Positions 22,075-32,900 of a DNA stretch of 64,000 bases are shown here, in pieces. Each line of letters opens with the position of its first letter. Within the stretch, counting starts at the first letter, position 1. The notes under the pieces are model-generated. The model was not told the DNA's origin, made no database searches, and was given only the letters and a program-made list of their open reading frames with translations. A program made the translations under genes and the position numbers. Origin of the DNA: Eriocheir sinensis (taxonomy: Eukaryota > Arthropoda > Malacostraca > Decapoda > Varunidae); contig NC_066513.1 in NCBI RefSeq assembly GCF_024679095.1, positions 7,798,804-7,862,803 on the forward strand, in the 5' to 3' direction.

Positions 22075-22821
22075 ATGACTGAGACATATTCAGAGAACCT
22101 TCTCGATATTTTCCAATATCCTGCGCGCATAATAGTTGCAGGATATAGCAACTCTGGAAAATCGGAACTTGTACAGCAGCTTATTCTGAAGTATCATGAA
22201 AAGTTCAAAAAAATTGTCATATGTGGCTTAACGTCTCATCCTCTTCAAAGAAATAAAGAAATAGGACCTAAAGTTATAGTGTCGTCTGAAATAATTGATC
22301 CAATTGCCAACGAGGATACGTTTGATCGGAGAGGGACATTGTATGTACTTGACGATATTTTCATTGATGCTGTAAGGAACAAAATTGTGGTTGATGCTTT
22401 TACTCGCGGACGGCACAACAATATTTCATGCATATTTATCACTCAAAATCTATATATGGGTGGAAAGCATGCAAGGAATATTAGCCTGAACTGTTCTCAT
22501 TTCCTCTTGTTAAGACAGCGCGATTTATCTCAAATTCACACTCTGGGCAGACAAATATTCGGGAAAGAGAAGGCAAACCAGTTTGTAGATATATATAAAT
22601 ATGCTGTATATTCACGTCCTTATGGATATCTTCTTGTTGATTTGGGTATAAATACTCCTGAGTCCCTACAGTTTCGCTCAAACATTGTTGGAGAACCCCA
22701 GGTGAACGCGTATTCCAATGGTGAACTCCAGGAAGAAGGAACTCTTACACTATACTCCCAACATAACGAACCCTATGGTTTAAGCTCTCAGGCGAAATTA
22801 TGGGAGAAAGCAAAAGTATAA
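22075..22821 (+). CDS. Polinton FtsK/HerA-type genome-packaging ATPase
   Basis: This is an intact 248-codon ORF. The start is set at the ATG at 22075 (MTETYSENLL), because codons upstream are microsatellite. Walker A is AGYSNSGKS (residues 22-30), Walker B is LYVLDDIFID (89-98), and a downstream IFITQNLY strand matches the sensor region of A32-like packaging ATPases. In relatives of known function the enzyme pumps DNA into capsids using ATP. It lies first in the + strand module and 120 bp before the integrase region. It is the best-preserved gene of the element. Confidence 0.9.
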   Translation: MTETYSENLLDIFQYPARIIVAGYSNSGKSELVQQLILKYHEKFKKIVICGLTSHPLQRNKEIGPKVIVSSEIIDPIANEDTFDRRGTLYVLDDIFIDAVRNKIVVDAFTRGRHNNISCIFITQNLYMGGKHARNISLNCSHFLLLRQRDLSQIHTLGRQIFGKEKANQFVDIYKYAVYSRPYGYLLVDLGINTPESLQFRSNIVGEPQVNAYSNGELQEEGTLTLYSQHNEPYGLSSQAKLWEKAKV

Positions 22822-22864
22822 ATCCGGCAATAACACGTGATGACGTATTCAACTTTTGAGAAGC

Positions 22865-23828
22865 AATAAAACATATACATTGCATAAGCTACAGACTAAA
22901 AAATTTCCCGGCAAAGATAATAGCCTCAAAACCCAAAGTAATCATGGCTGCCGATTTAGCAGACGTGAGACATATAAGAAAGGAAAATAATAACATAGGC
23001 TACTTGTTAGTATGCATAGACGTGTTTTCTAGGTATATGCAAGTTGTCCCGTGTCGGAATAAAGACGCAAATACTATGCTCGTGGCCTTTAAACAAGTGG
23101 TGGAAAATAAAGATTCTGAAGGCTTACGAAGATTAAACACCGACTTGGGCACAGAATTCTGGAATCGAAAAGTAAGAAACTATTTATGTTCCCGGGGCAT
23201 TAAGCTATACAGTGTGTACTCAAGTGAGATCAAAGCAGCCTTGGCAGAGCGGGCCATTCGTACACTTAAAGCACGCATCTACAAGTTCATCACGTCTCAA
23301 AATTCTTCAAGATATATTGATCAGCTGCAAAACATGGTCAGTGCCTACAACCGCTCGCTCCATTCTGGACTGAAGAACAAACAAACTCCCATTGATATTC
23401 ATAACTTAAAAATAACATCTGCAATCAAACGGCAATTCCACGCAATGTATAAAAACCCTAAGCAACCAGCGTCTTCCATCACTTCTCGACTGGCAGTTGG
23501 GGAAATAGTTCGCCTTGTTGGAAGTGCTCGTTCCTCTGTATTCCATAAAGGATACACGCAGCAAAATACTCACGAGCTCTTTCGCATAAAATCAATTAAA
23601 CACAAGAATCGCCCAAGAACTTATCTCTTAGAAGATTTGTCTGGAGAACCAATACAGGGATATTCTACGCGCCAGAGCTCGTCTTAAGCGCTCTGCCTGA
23701 GACATACGATATTAAAATACTGCGTTCACGAAAAATAAAGGAAAAAGCAGTATTTTGTATCGTGGTTGGGATACCCTGCTTCATTCAACAGCTGGATTGA
23801 CGCTAATGATATTGTAGAAAATGCGTAA
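22865..23828 (+). pseudogene. Polinton retroviral-type integrase (frameshifted)
   Basis: The core (22944-23687) has the RNase H-fold DDE triad in context: MAADLADV (first Asp), NTDLGTEFWN (second Asp) and ALAERAIRTLK (Glu). Upstream, TLHKLQTKKFP in another frame belongs to the usual N-terminal linker, so there is a frame change near 22915. After 23690 the chromodomain-like tail, with WIDANDIVENA at its end, lies in other frames, giving further shifts near 23665 and 23760. The enzyme joins element ends to target DNA, producing the 6-bp duplication. All three catalytic residues survive, although the gene as a whole is interrupted. Confidence 0.88.
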
Positions 23829-24156
23829 AAGACACCACTCCTCAGTGCACACAAAAACTTTGTCTTACTTTTGAAGAAATTAAAGTAAAAGATAGAAACC
23901 GTGCTATTAAGCAAGCAGCTCGAGAACAATTGAACTGTATATCTGAAATATTTTCCAATTTGTTAAAGAAGCACCTCACCCTCAATAGCAAAGTTATCAA
24001 GAAATTACGTAACTATCGGGAAGACATACGTGCCATAGCTAGAAAGAAAACTCCTCTCCATAAGAAAAGACTTATATTGACATCGAGACGGGCGGTAATA
24101 TATTAGCTGCTATACTACCTATTGCCGCTTCCTTGATCGGAAAATTATTTGGATAA
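23822..24156 (+). pseudogene. Small basic Polinton protein with Gly/hydrophobic C-terminus
   Basis: The start overlaps the integrase stop (ATGCGTAA: Met-Arg-Lys and the integrase TAA). The middle is basic and helical (KKLRNYREDIRAIARKK), and the end reads GGNILAAILPIAASLIGKLFG, quoted only as a motif of glycines followed by a hydrophobic helix. Many Polintons carry such a protein after the integrase. The hydrophobic tail suggests membrane activity or virion association, but its function is not established. Frame changes occur near 23865 and 24085. Confidence 0.6.
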
Positions 24157-24880
24157 TGCGCACGTATTATCTTGTTCCTGAGTCTACCGCTGAGCGTGTT
24201 TTAACGGGTATTAAGCCTAAATGCGCCAACTCCACGAGTCCGGGGTCAACGGCCAATCGTGTTTCAACCCGCAGTCGACCCATCCCGATCATATGCCGGT
24301 CTCTGAACATGTGCCAGCAAGCAGCAGCGGTCCTGTCGTGTCCTCCCATGGTGCAAGACCAAGCACTCCTACAAGATTGAACCCGTCGTCTCGCTCTGTA
24401 AGAAAGAAAAGCTACAAAAAAGAAAATATCGCGATCTGGTGTATACAAAACCACAAAACTACCACCCGTGGAACTTAGAGTCACAGGGATTAGGGAGAAC
24501 AAGATATCCTCCAATCCTGAAATAAGTAATTTAATACCTCTGTATGTTAAAAGTATCGACGTGCCATACGTCAATATGATGCTAGAACGAATAAAAGACA
24601 ATCCCATCGTAAAATGGGATAGCCGAGGCAACCTATTGTCTTCTGTTCGATCCTCCAATATCCTGTACATGTTGAATTTACTCTCTAATGCAAGTCAAAA
24701 CCAACGATTGCTGACATTGCTGATATAAAACACATCATTGACGCCACGGGTGTATTACCTAGCGAAATAAAAAAAATACGCGCGTGCGGCAAAAGATTCA
24801 GGGATCTGGTTTCACCAAACAACCATCGTTGGCAACTTACAGATGGGACCCATATTAAATCCGCTTTTCCAATGTGCTAG
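24156..24880 (+). pseudogene. Conserved Polinton ORF of unknown function (broken)
   Basis: It begins with MRTYYLVPEST immediately after the preceding stop; this start is typical of a Polinton ORF found between integrase and capsid genes. Later blocks in shifted frames include VKWDSRGNLL and SSNILYMLNLL (24468-24728) and then KHIIDATGVLPSEIKKIR. In relatives the order is a Met-Tyr-rich start, a Lys-rich middle, a W-x-x-x-G-x-L strand and a helical end. At least three frame changes are present. I know of no function. Confidence 0.5.
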
Positions 24881-25045
24881 TGCAGTCCTACATTGTGATT
24901 CAAGAAAGAAACAGAATCATGGACGTTGTAGATACTGAACCGCGTTGGACGCGCGACTTATACAGAGGGGCGGCGACGTCATGGAGAGAGAAATGCCGGA
25001 GGCGAGGACGAACACGCTCGGACACGGTGGTGCCCCGAGCGGGCT

Positions 25046-25051
25046 TATAAG
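25046..25051 (+). promoter_or_regulatory. TATA-like box of the macro-domain-like gene
   Basis: TATAAG within GGGCTTATAAGAGAG lies about 97 bp before the ATG at 25143. That ATG has a good translation context (GACACCATG). The interval is GC-richer than the flanks and has no microsatellite. Confidence 0.45.
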
Positions 25052-25142
25052 AGAGAGCAGATGGGACGATGGTTCGCTACTCGTCCCTCGCCATCAGCTG
25101 AAGCGGTACTATTCATCACTCACCAGTATACCAGAGGACACC

Positions 25143-25897
25143 ATGTCGGACGCCTACGTGTTCAGCTACAAAGACGGTTCTCCTGGCGATGACATCTACC
25201 GCAACAACAAGACCATCATCGTTTCTTCCCTCAACTGCAGTTCCTGCTACGAAAAGAGGGGGTTTACTGGACGCCTACATGGATTATACCCGCACAGTAA
25301 TCTCTACCGCGAAAGAAGCCCGATCTATCAACTGAACAGGTGTCGCTGGGAAGATCGTGGTATTCCCGGTAGTCTGCATATTCGCTATCCTCCGAGTGAA
25401 AATCTGCCTTATGTGGCGTGTATCCTAACCCAGTATGCTCCTGGCCGCGAACTGGAAAATAACCCTATAAACCAAGGATATCTTCAGACGTCAAGAGATC
25501 AAAATTTCATTCGTGGGGTAAAGGAAGACAGTTATGATAACCGCCTCCGCTGGTTTAAAGAGTCCATCACAAAACTGGTAGAATGGGTGATTAAAAGCAA
25601 CATTACAAGTGTCGTCTTCCCTACAATATTGCAAGCGCTGGAATTCTTTACGTGTTGTGGAAAGCTGACTACCAACCGCATCTCCAAGAGGCTGCGGCTG
25701 AACTCCAACTGCATAATATATCGTGCGTCATCCTGGACAGATGGTGGACCTGCGATGAGCCTGAAACAAAATTAACTCTATCTGTGTCTCCCGAGCGAAA
25801 CAGGAAGAGGAAACTGGTGGATACAGAGGACGATGCTGTGGCTGACGAATGGAAAAGAAAACGGGACGGTGCTGTAGTCGACGTGGATCCTGAATAA
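25143..25897 (+). pseudogene. Macro-domain-like (ADP-ribose-binding) cargo protein, one frameshift
   Basis: I chose the ATG at 25143 (MSDAYVFSYKDG) rather than 24945, because the upstream part contains the TATA-like box. Features recalling macro domains are an early strand with an Asn (VSSLNCSSCYEKRGF, then YPHSNLY), VACILTQYAPGR as the central strand, the helix RLRWFKESITKLVEW, and SVVFP as the strand before the second phosphate loop. The frame breaks near 25625, just after SVVFP; the other frame then continues to 25897, with CVILDR and a basic tail RNRKRKLV that could be a nuclear localisation signal. Macro domains bind or remove ADP-ribose. It stands between the conserved ORF and the minor capsid gene, a spot where Polintons carry variable cargo. 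The assignment rests on pattern only. Confidence 0.52.
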
Positions 25898-26027
25898 CTA
25901 TAGCTCCAGACAATTTCCCAATAATTATGTACATCACTAAATGTAAAATATGTCAATAAATAACAATGTAATGATGTTTAGTATGATTTACCTTCAATAT
26001 GTAATTGGCATCTCGTCATGTCTACCT

Positions 26028-26036
26028 CTATATAAT
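26028..26036 (+). promoter_or_regulatory. TATA-like box of the minor capsid gene
   Basis: CTATATAAT lies about 45 bp before the ATG at 26078, similar in spacing to the ATPase promoter. Confidence 0.42.
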
Positions 26037-26077
26037 GAAATAATTATAATATTTTGCTAGTGTCTTGCTTGCTCTAA

Positions 26078-26941
26078 ATGGAGTCACATCATATATATGT
26101 TACCAGCATTGCGGATGGGGAAATTTACCCCAATTCCAGCACTAGCTTTACTAATAATATACAAACTCTAACATTAGACAAGGACGTGGAATATGAAGTC
26201 GGTCTACTGAACGTGTTGCTTCCCGTCGGTATTACATTGTTAAACCGGGTGAACCAGAGTGTAGTATACACCTTGAATGTGGTATAAGACCAACGCCAGA
26301 TTCAGAAGCTATTGAAAGACGCACACTGTCAAAGGCTATTAATGCTAATATCTTGTATAATGACACTGGGTATTTGCTGATGTGTTAACGGTATAATAAC
26401 GACATTGATAAAGGAGATGGTCGATGGATACAACTACCATTTACTAGCGTATTCTAGAGAGGTTCTTGCATTTAGCTCCACAAATGATCATTTAACTTTG
26501 TTCTGCTACAATGGTTATCATCCACAAGTTGTATTTATTAAGGTTTCCTTTGATGCGCGACTGGCCCAGGTTCTCGGTTTTGTCCCCAACTTAGGTTATG
26601 CTGTGTTTTCTTCCTTGGGTACACATGAAGAACAAAAAAAACCCGTTCTTGTTCCGCTACATGGTCATGCCCCTCTGTTGAGAAATGGTGACGTACAGTG
26701 TGTTCTCATTTACACTGACCTTGTCAATCCCTCTAGGTATGTAGGGAAAAATGTAAATATTCTTGATGCCTTTTCGCTCTCTGGAGGTCTAACAAAAGGC
26801 GTGCATCCAACTATATATAAGTCCCTTAAATCCAAAGTAATTGATTCGATTTCTATTAAACTCACAGATCAAAAAGGTCGTCCTATGCATTTCGAAGAAG
26901 GATACCCTGTTACATGTTTACTTCATATCCGATCGCGTTGA
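26078..26941 (+). pseudogene. Polinton minor capsid (penton-like) protein, frameshifted
   Basis: The N-terminal part (26078-26287) has the usual start strand with YPNSSTSFTNNIQTL. The frame is then lost until about 26405, and the remainder (26405-26941) keeps VLIYTDLVNPSRYVGKN and the final block of the form I-K-L-T-D-x-x-G-R-P-M-x-F, which is characteristic of this family. The protein is a single-jelly-roll penton that sits at capsid vertices in the Polinton model. The gap between the blocks is non-coding in this copy because of one or two indels. Confidence 0.78.
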
Positions 26942-27066
26942 ATCTTTGAGTACATTTTGCTGTATTAATAGGAATGTTGTCCATTTGAAAAGACAGTCTC
27001 CTCGCCGCCACCATGCGGGTTACATTCATCCTCCTTCCGTAGCAGAATAGCATACCCTGTTTTCGA

Positions 27067-27415
27067 ATGGCAAACAGATATCATCCTGAGGGAGTGGTAT
27101 TGATGATATAGTCACACTTTCTTATGAACCAAGCTATCACAGAGGCGGGGGTTTATTCTCGGTTTTAGCTGGACTCGCTAAAAGAGCTTTCCCTTTCCTA
27201 GTGAAAAATGTCATTGTGCCTTCAGCTCGAACATTTGGAAACAACGTTCTAGATGATATTTCACAGGGAAGCAACTTGAGAAGCTCTATAAAAAAGCATG
27301 GAATTAATTCCTTAAAGCAAGCTGCAATGAAATTGACTAGAGGAAGCGGGAAAATGAAAGTCAAGCGGGTCGGGAGGAAAAGGTGTTATAAAAAGGACAT
27401 CTTTACCGAGTTGTA
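27067..27415 (+). pseudogene. Adenovirus pX/pVI-like small basic protein
   Basis: After a short start (MANRYHPEG) and a frame change near 27090, the frame carries SYHRGGGLFSVLAGLAKR, an amphipathic segment, then NVLDDISQGSNLRSSIKKHG and a strongly basic end (KMKVKRVGRKR). A Gly-rich start followed by an amphipathic helix and a basic tail is the known pattern of the pX/pVI-like proteins that accompany Polinton capsid genes. It lies 24 bp before the major capsid gene. Confidence 0.62.
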
Positions 27416-27438
27416 ATCATTGTTGAACTAAGAGCAGT

Positions 27439-28792
27439 ATGGCGAGCATCACCAGCGCGGTTGGTGTCGGGAACCCGCGTTCTCCCCTGGGGCAATATGC
27501 CGCCGGTGTCAGTGAATTGTTTCCCCGCCCTAACAAAATGAGATTATTGGAAACAACGATTGCCTCCCGTTATGATGCTGATGTTTTACCTACTAACCTC
27601 GGATTCAATATGAAATTATCCGATAGATATATAGAATTTCTCATTCCTGGAACACTTGGCAGTTTTATTGATTTGGGGAAATTGGTGTTGCACACCTCTT
27701 TACGCTTAACTAAGCCAGACAATACTACTCCTCTCGAAGACGTTCAACACGTTGAATTTGCAAATAATACCGCGCACAGCCTATTCAAATCAGTGCAATG
27801 TTTTTTGGGAGATGTAGCTGTTGACAATAATGTACTTTATGGGTACACGTCATACGTTAAAATGCTGAATACTTTGTCGCCCAACAAATTGAATACAATT
27901 GGAGCCAATGCTAATATTGCCATCCCAGAGAACGGTTTTATTTCCAAAGTAACAGCAGAATACTTTGACAATGCCAGCGCGCAACACAAGACCATTATGA
28001 AGCGGGTTAAGACTCGACTCACGGTATACAACTCTGTACCCCGCTTCTTCTGGATATAAGTTCTTTAGACAGTTACTTGCTCGATGGTATTTCGATTAGA
28101 CTCAGAATGGAACTATCTAGTAATGCATGGCTGCTAAATTCTCCAACTGGCGATAACATTCGTCTGCATATAGATTCAGCCAAGCTGCTTTATACGCGAC
28201 TGTTTCCTTACCCTAATGCACTTCATGCTTTGAACGCGTCTCTCGCCACAGGGAATCTTTTGAAATCGACATTTACCAAAACCCTCTTGAAAACCTATGT
28301 GCTAGCCAAAGACCAAACCTCAGGAACGTATGATCAACCGTGGGGTGATGTTATTCCGGAAAACTCTCGCTTATTATAACGAGCATGGAAGCTCATTCTG
28401 GCGACTATACGCTAAATCCATTGTATTTGAGCCATGGCGATATAAGTCAAATAAGCTTAAGTGTTAATGGTAGAACCATGTATAATATTCCTAGTAAATT
28501 CCCTCATGACTATGCTGAGCTCTACCATCGTACTTTGGATGCACTTGGTTTTCACAAAGACCATTTAATCGGAAAGGATATTTTCGGCAAGGGGGCAATG
28601 ATTTGCACATTTGATTTGCGTGCTGAAAACTTGAATGATAATTTGCCCGTTGAAATGAATGGGGGGCTTAGACTTAGCTTGAATCTAAGCAAGGGAGAAA
28701 ACGAGAACCGTCTGTTGATACTGTTTGGCGAAACAGTGGGTATAATAACAGTTAATTCTGAAAGACGGCTGCAGTGTGATGTGCGCGCTTGA
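27439..28792 (+). pseudogene. Polinton major capsid protein (double jelly-roll), two frameshifts
   Basis: Three frames in order make up about 450 codons: 27439-28059, about 28060-28379, and 28385-28792. Recognisable blocks are YIEFLIPGTLGSFIDL near residue 68, NNTAHSLFKSVQCFLGD, a middle block with LDGISIRLRM, and the last part with LGFHKDHLIGKDIF and FDLRAE before a final strand. This succession is that of the Polinton double-jelly-roll capsid protein, which builds icosahedral shells in related viruses. The breaks fall near 28045 and 28380. It stands between the pX/pVI-like gene and the protease, the usual place. Confidence 0.82.
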
Positions 28793-28804
28793 AGCGGCTG
28801 TGCG

Positions 28805-29313
28805 ATGAACAACATGGAGATTGAAAGAGGATTGAGGGGCACATAGGAAAGCAAGCCTTGTTTTTAGGCGTGTTATTGGCAGACGAGGTAAACTCTATAC
28901 CTCGATATAGAAAACCTATAGTGTGCATCGTCAATACGCTACCAAGTTATTCTAAAAGAGAAATGGGACACTGGATTTGTCTCTACTATGAACCGGGCAT
29001 GGCAGTGTTCCTAGATAGTTATGCTCTCGATCCAAAATTATACTCTGATCATTTCAAATATATTGATTACCCCGGGCTCAGTATGTATAAAAATGCATTT
29101 CGACTTCAAAGCACGCGAAGCGATGTGTGCGGGGCTTATGCCATGTACTTTGCCTACAATGTTTCGCACTTGGGTGTAAGAGAAACTCTTGAAAAAATAT
29201 GTATGGAGTTTTCCAAGACCGAATATTCGAGGAATGATGAACACGTGATGCGATTCGCTTACAGCAAGTTTATAATGCCCGTATGTCATCAAACATTTAA
29301 CACGTGTTCATAA
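28805..29313 (+). pseudogene. Adenovirus-type cysteine protease, one frameshift
   Basis: The start MNNMEIERGLRG at 28805 has the form typical of adenain-like proteases. The frame changes near 28842. The main ORF (28858-29313) has the catalytic set in place: MGHW (His 38 of that ORF), FLDSYA (Asp 53), then LQS...DVCGAYA (Gln 84, Cys 91). Such proteases mature capsid proteins. It closes the + strand module. Confidence 0.88.
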
Positions 29314-29984
29314 AAAGTAAGTATTGACTTATTGATTTTTTCATAATGAATTGTATTACATTCCATGAAGCATAAGTAATTTTCTAGTTCCTTTATCGGG
29401 GGGTGGGGTGGTTGTATACCATGCTTAAATCAGAGGTCTGGCTCCACTCACAGGTCCTCACCCGTCACCGCCACTCACCCGGGCAGCCCCTGCCCTGCCC
29501 CGCCCCTGCCCGCCCGTCCTGGCCACGAGCAATCCTGTCGCATCTTGCCGCCGCACCTCTCGCTACCGCCGCCGCCGCCGCCGCCGCCGCCCGCCTGATT
29601 TGGCGGGCAGTCTTTTATGCATGAGCCGGATCGAAACATAAAAGCGTTTTATTCATGTTTCCACAAATCGAATAAATTTTAAGACAATTATTGTGTTTTT
29701 TTTCATCCGTTTTTGATAAAGGTCATATAAACAAGTCAAACAAACTCAATGTTTATTGGAATTTGGTCAAATTATGATTCCAGATTCATCATGTGCAATT
29801 TTATAATATCAAAGGCTCCAACATTAGTCCTATATACAGAATATATTTACATATATTTTATATTTAACATAAAAATAGCAGGCAAATTCTTACAGTATAA
29901 ACAGTATATACAACATTCACACCAGTCCCTATCTTATAAACAACTACAATTTATTCTGAAAAGTCTGTATCTACTAGCATATAT
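29314..29984. other. Non-coding junction between convergent Polinton modules, GC-rich core
   Basis: The + capsid module and the - polymerase gene converge here. 29440-29625 is strikingly GC-rich, with a (CCG)n run at 29565-29591 and the phrase GATTTGGCGGGCAG, which fits an E2F-type site. Either side is AT-rich, and AATAAA-like signals occur at 29672 (+) and, on the minus strand, near 29651. The open frame at 29403-29624 has biased composition and no family match, so I do not call it a gene. Confidence 0.5.
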
Positions 29985-32900
29985 TCAAGGGGATGATGAG
30001 AGCATTTGATTTATTTCTTCCTGTTCCGCGGCTTGCATTAACATGTCATCATCCGCCTCTACCCGTTTTATCAAGGGAAAATATTGCTCGACCAGCACAT
30101 CCCGTTCTCCCCACAATTCATAGGTTTCTTCTTCTAGTTCTCCCATTTCACCGATCTCTTGCCCACCCATTACCTCGGCTAGTCTCGCTTCTGTTATGCC
30201 TCTTTCATCGCCTTCCTCCAAATTTTCTTCGTTTGACAGTGTCATGATCTGGGCTACCTCCTCCTGCTCTTCCTCCTCTATCCCTATAGAATTATCGGGA
30301 TGACCGTAAGATCGCGACTCCAAGGTGCTAATGTAGTATCTTTTGTCCTCAACTACAGATATCCCTCTCTTGGGATATTTTACTGTACTCATTCGTCCAT
30401 TGCGCACTGTGAATCCCTGATAGTCAAAGGTAAATGTTTGCTTCTGGAATAGGGCGTCTTTGTATCGCTGATGAGCAATTTTCTTCTTTATGAACTTTGG
30501 AACGCCCTTAGCTGAACTCAACCGGTCACCGTCTGCCAAGAGGATGGAGTAGCATTTTGGTTTTACACCTACAAATTCTGAGATGGTTCTTTCCCCCACT
30601 TCAGACTTGAGAAATCCAAGCTTTCCTTTGTTGTCTGTGCTGTACAAGGAATGTGAGGGCTAAAGTTACTTGTGTCTATATACCTTTTGAAGGGTTCCTG
30701 CGAGTACTCTGTTAATAGATCAGGAGTTTCAATTTCTGTTATTATGGAATAAGTGTCGCAATACACTAGTTTCGCCAGATCCCCGTAATGAGCCTTCAAC
30801 ACATTGTAATAGAAATCATATAGTCGCAGCTTGGACAGCTCTAGGATGTAGTAGCCAATGTAGTTTGGATGATTCACCCGTGAATATTTCTTATGGCGAG
30901 TTACAACTACATGACCATCATTGAGAGGTACAACGCGTTTAAAGTAAGGACTTCGGGCCAGCTTCAAAAACTTTTCGCGGTTGGTGACAATATCTATGTC
31001 TTCACTATATTTGGCCACGTTCATCAGGAATCGACCAAAAATGCTGTTTGAAATACACTTGATTGCATTTTTCTTGATAGGGCAAGTAGCACTTTTGCGG
31101 GCTTCTATGTTATCCTGAATGAAGTCCGCAAGAAAGTGCTTTTGCTTAAACGTATAAATAGCATGCACTTTTTTAACAACCAGGCCTAGTCGAATAAGTA
31201 GTTTAAGGAGGGGCAGAGCAAATAGCATTTTCTCCTGAGCAGCATGTGTTCCAATCAGTTTTATGTTCTTACACGGTGCTGGACGGTTTTCTTCTTCATA
31301 CCATTCGCGTGTGACTGACGATATATCTCTGTTGGTGATATTGTGTCTTCTGATGATCAGTGGGAGGTCATCCGTTTTCAACGACTTCACGTGAGACAGC
31401 CTCAGTATCGCACAGAATGAGATATCCAAATCGCCATCGGTTGCTTGATTGACCAAGCCCCGCTCAAAACGACTGCATTTCTGTCTCATCTAGTTTTCAT
31501 ATCCCCACATGGCAACTTCTCTTGCATTACAGTGGGATAAAGACTGTTGAAGTCAAGATATGAAAGGAAAGTGCTTCTATCATGTTTTGGATTAAACTGA
31601 GGGTTCGTGTAGATGTTATTGGCGCGTACAAAACGACGCACAACACTTGTGTAGCCCCCACGCACATTTGTTTGAATGCAATGATATATGTCTGGGCTAC
31701 TAAGCACCTCTAATTCCTGCTGTGTTTTTAGCAGAAAGGAGTCATAGGCAAATCCTGGCAGGCTAACATAATTTACAATATCCAACCCCACTGGGTTTTC
31801 AAAATACCTCTCCACTCTAGGAAGACATCACATAGAAGACCAACATCCACTTTTACATAAAGCAACAAATAGTCCTTCAGGCTCTGACACCCAGCTACTT
31901 TCCAAACATTCTGAGCATGTTTATAATCACTTTCGGAAAGTTCTGCTTCTTGAAGCGAATTGAAAAATCTTCGCGGGATGGAAGACGTGTCTCAGAAAGT
32001 CGTTCCATCGAATCCATATAGTCATAACAAAACACCTGCTTTCCCTTGATCAATAATGGCAACGCAGGTGCTGGCACATCTTTCAACATCTGTTGTGTGC
32101 ATATGGGTTCGTTCCCATTACTGATGAATTGGTTCGCTAAAGCCGCGAGCGAACCAGACATAAAGGCATACGAGTCAATAAATCTCAAGTCATTTATGAT
32201 GACTTCATGGTATTTGTGAACTGAACGTTTTGGTCTTAGTTTGATTTTCAAGTCAGGTATCGTTAATTCACGCAGGATTAACGACATGTCGTAATTAGCA
32301 TTATGTGCAATGAGAGTGAGCTGCAATTTGTGATTTTTCATTTGGAGGTTGCATCTATTACAATAAGCTCCAATGTAATTGTTTCCTGATTTTTCATGGT
32401 CATGATGTTTTACTCCTTTACCTTTTAAAAAACCCTGTTTGCAGAGAAGACAGTGAGTTTGCTCATTGTGACGTGTCGTATCTTCATCGGTCATGTTGAT
32501 TTTATTGTAGCCTTTAGAAAATTTCAACTTTTTCCAGGCACACTGCATTGTATGAATAAAATGGTTTACAGCATTACTTCCACAATAGGATCCGCTTTGT
32601 ACTGTTTCTCCGTTTCTATTCACTATAATGTAAGCATACGCTATGGCAAAGTGATGTCTCTTTACACATCCAGACACATTCGAAGAAGGCTCTACGAGAA
32701 TACTCTCAAAGTCATAGAATGCTAAATAAGATGGCTCATATGCCTTAGCATGATTAATAAATTTCACAGTAGAACCCGCGGGTGGGAATCTTAGTCTTGT
32801 GATCATCGTTGGGCAAATTAGCACATGTTCAGCAAGCGTTGCCTTGTTCTCACAGGCGCACAGGCAGATATCGCAAAACATTTTTTTCCCGCGACGTTGG

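Noticed and set aside
24945..25142. An earlier in-frame ATG for the macro-like gene.
   Set aside because: The extra 66 codons include the TATA-like box and have no conserved look. The ATG at 25143 has a better context.
29403..29624. A 73-codon ORF in the GC-rich Polinton junction.
   Set aside because: Ala/Pro-rich composition follows from the CCG repeat and GC content. No family pattern was recognised.
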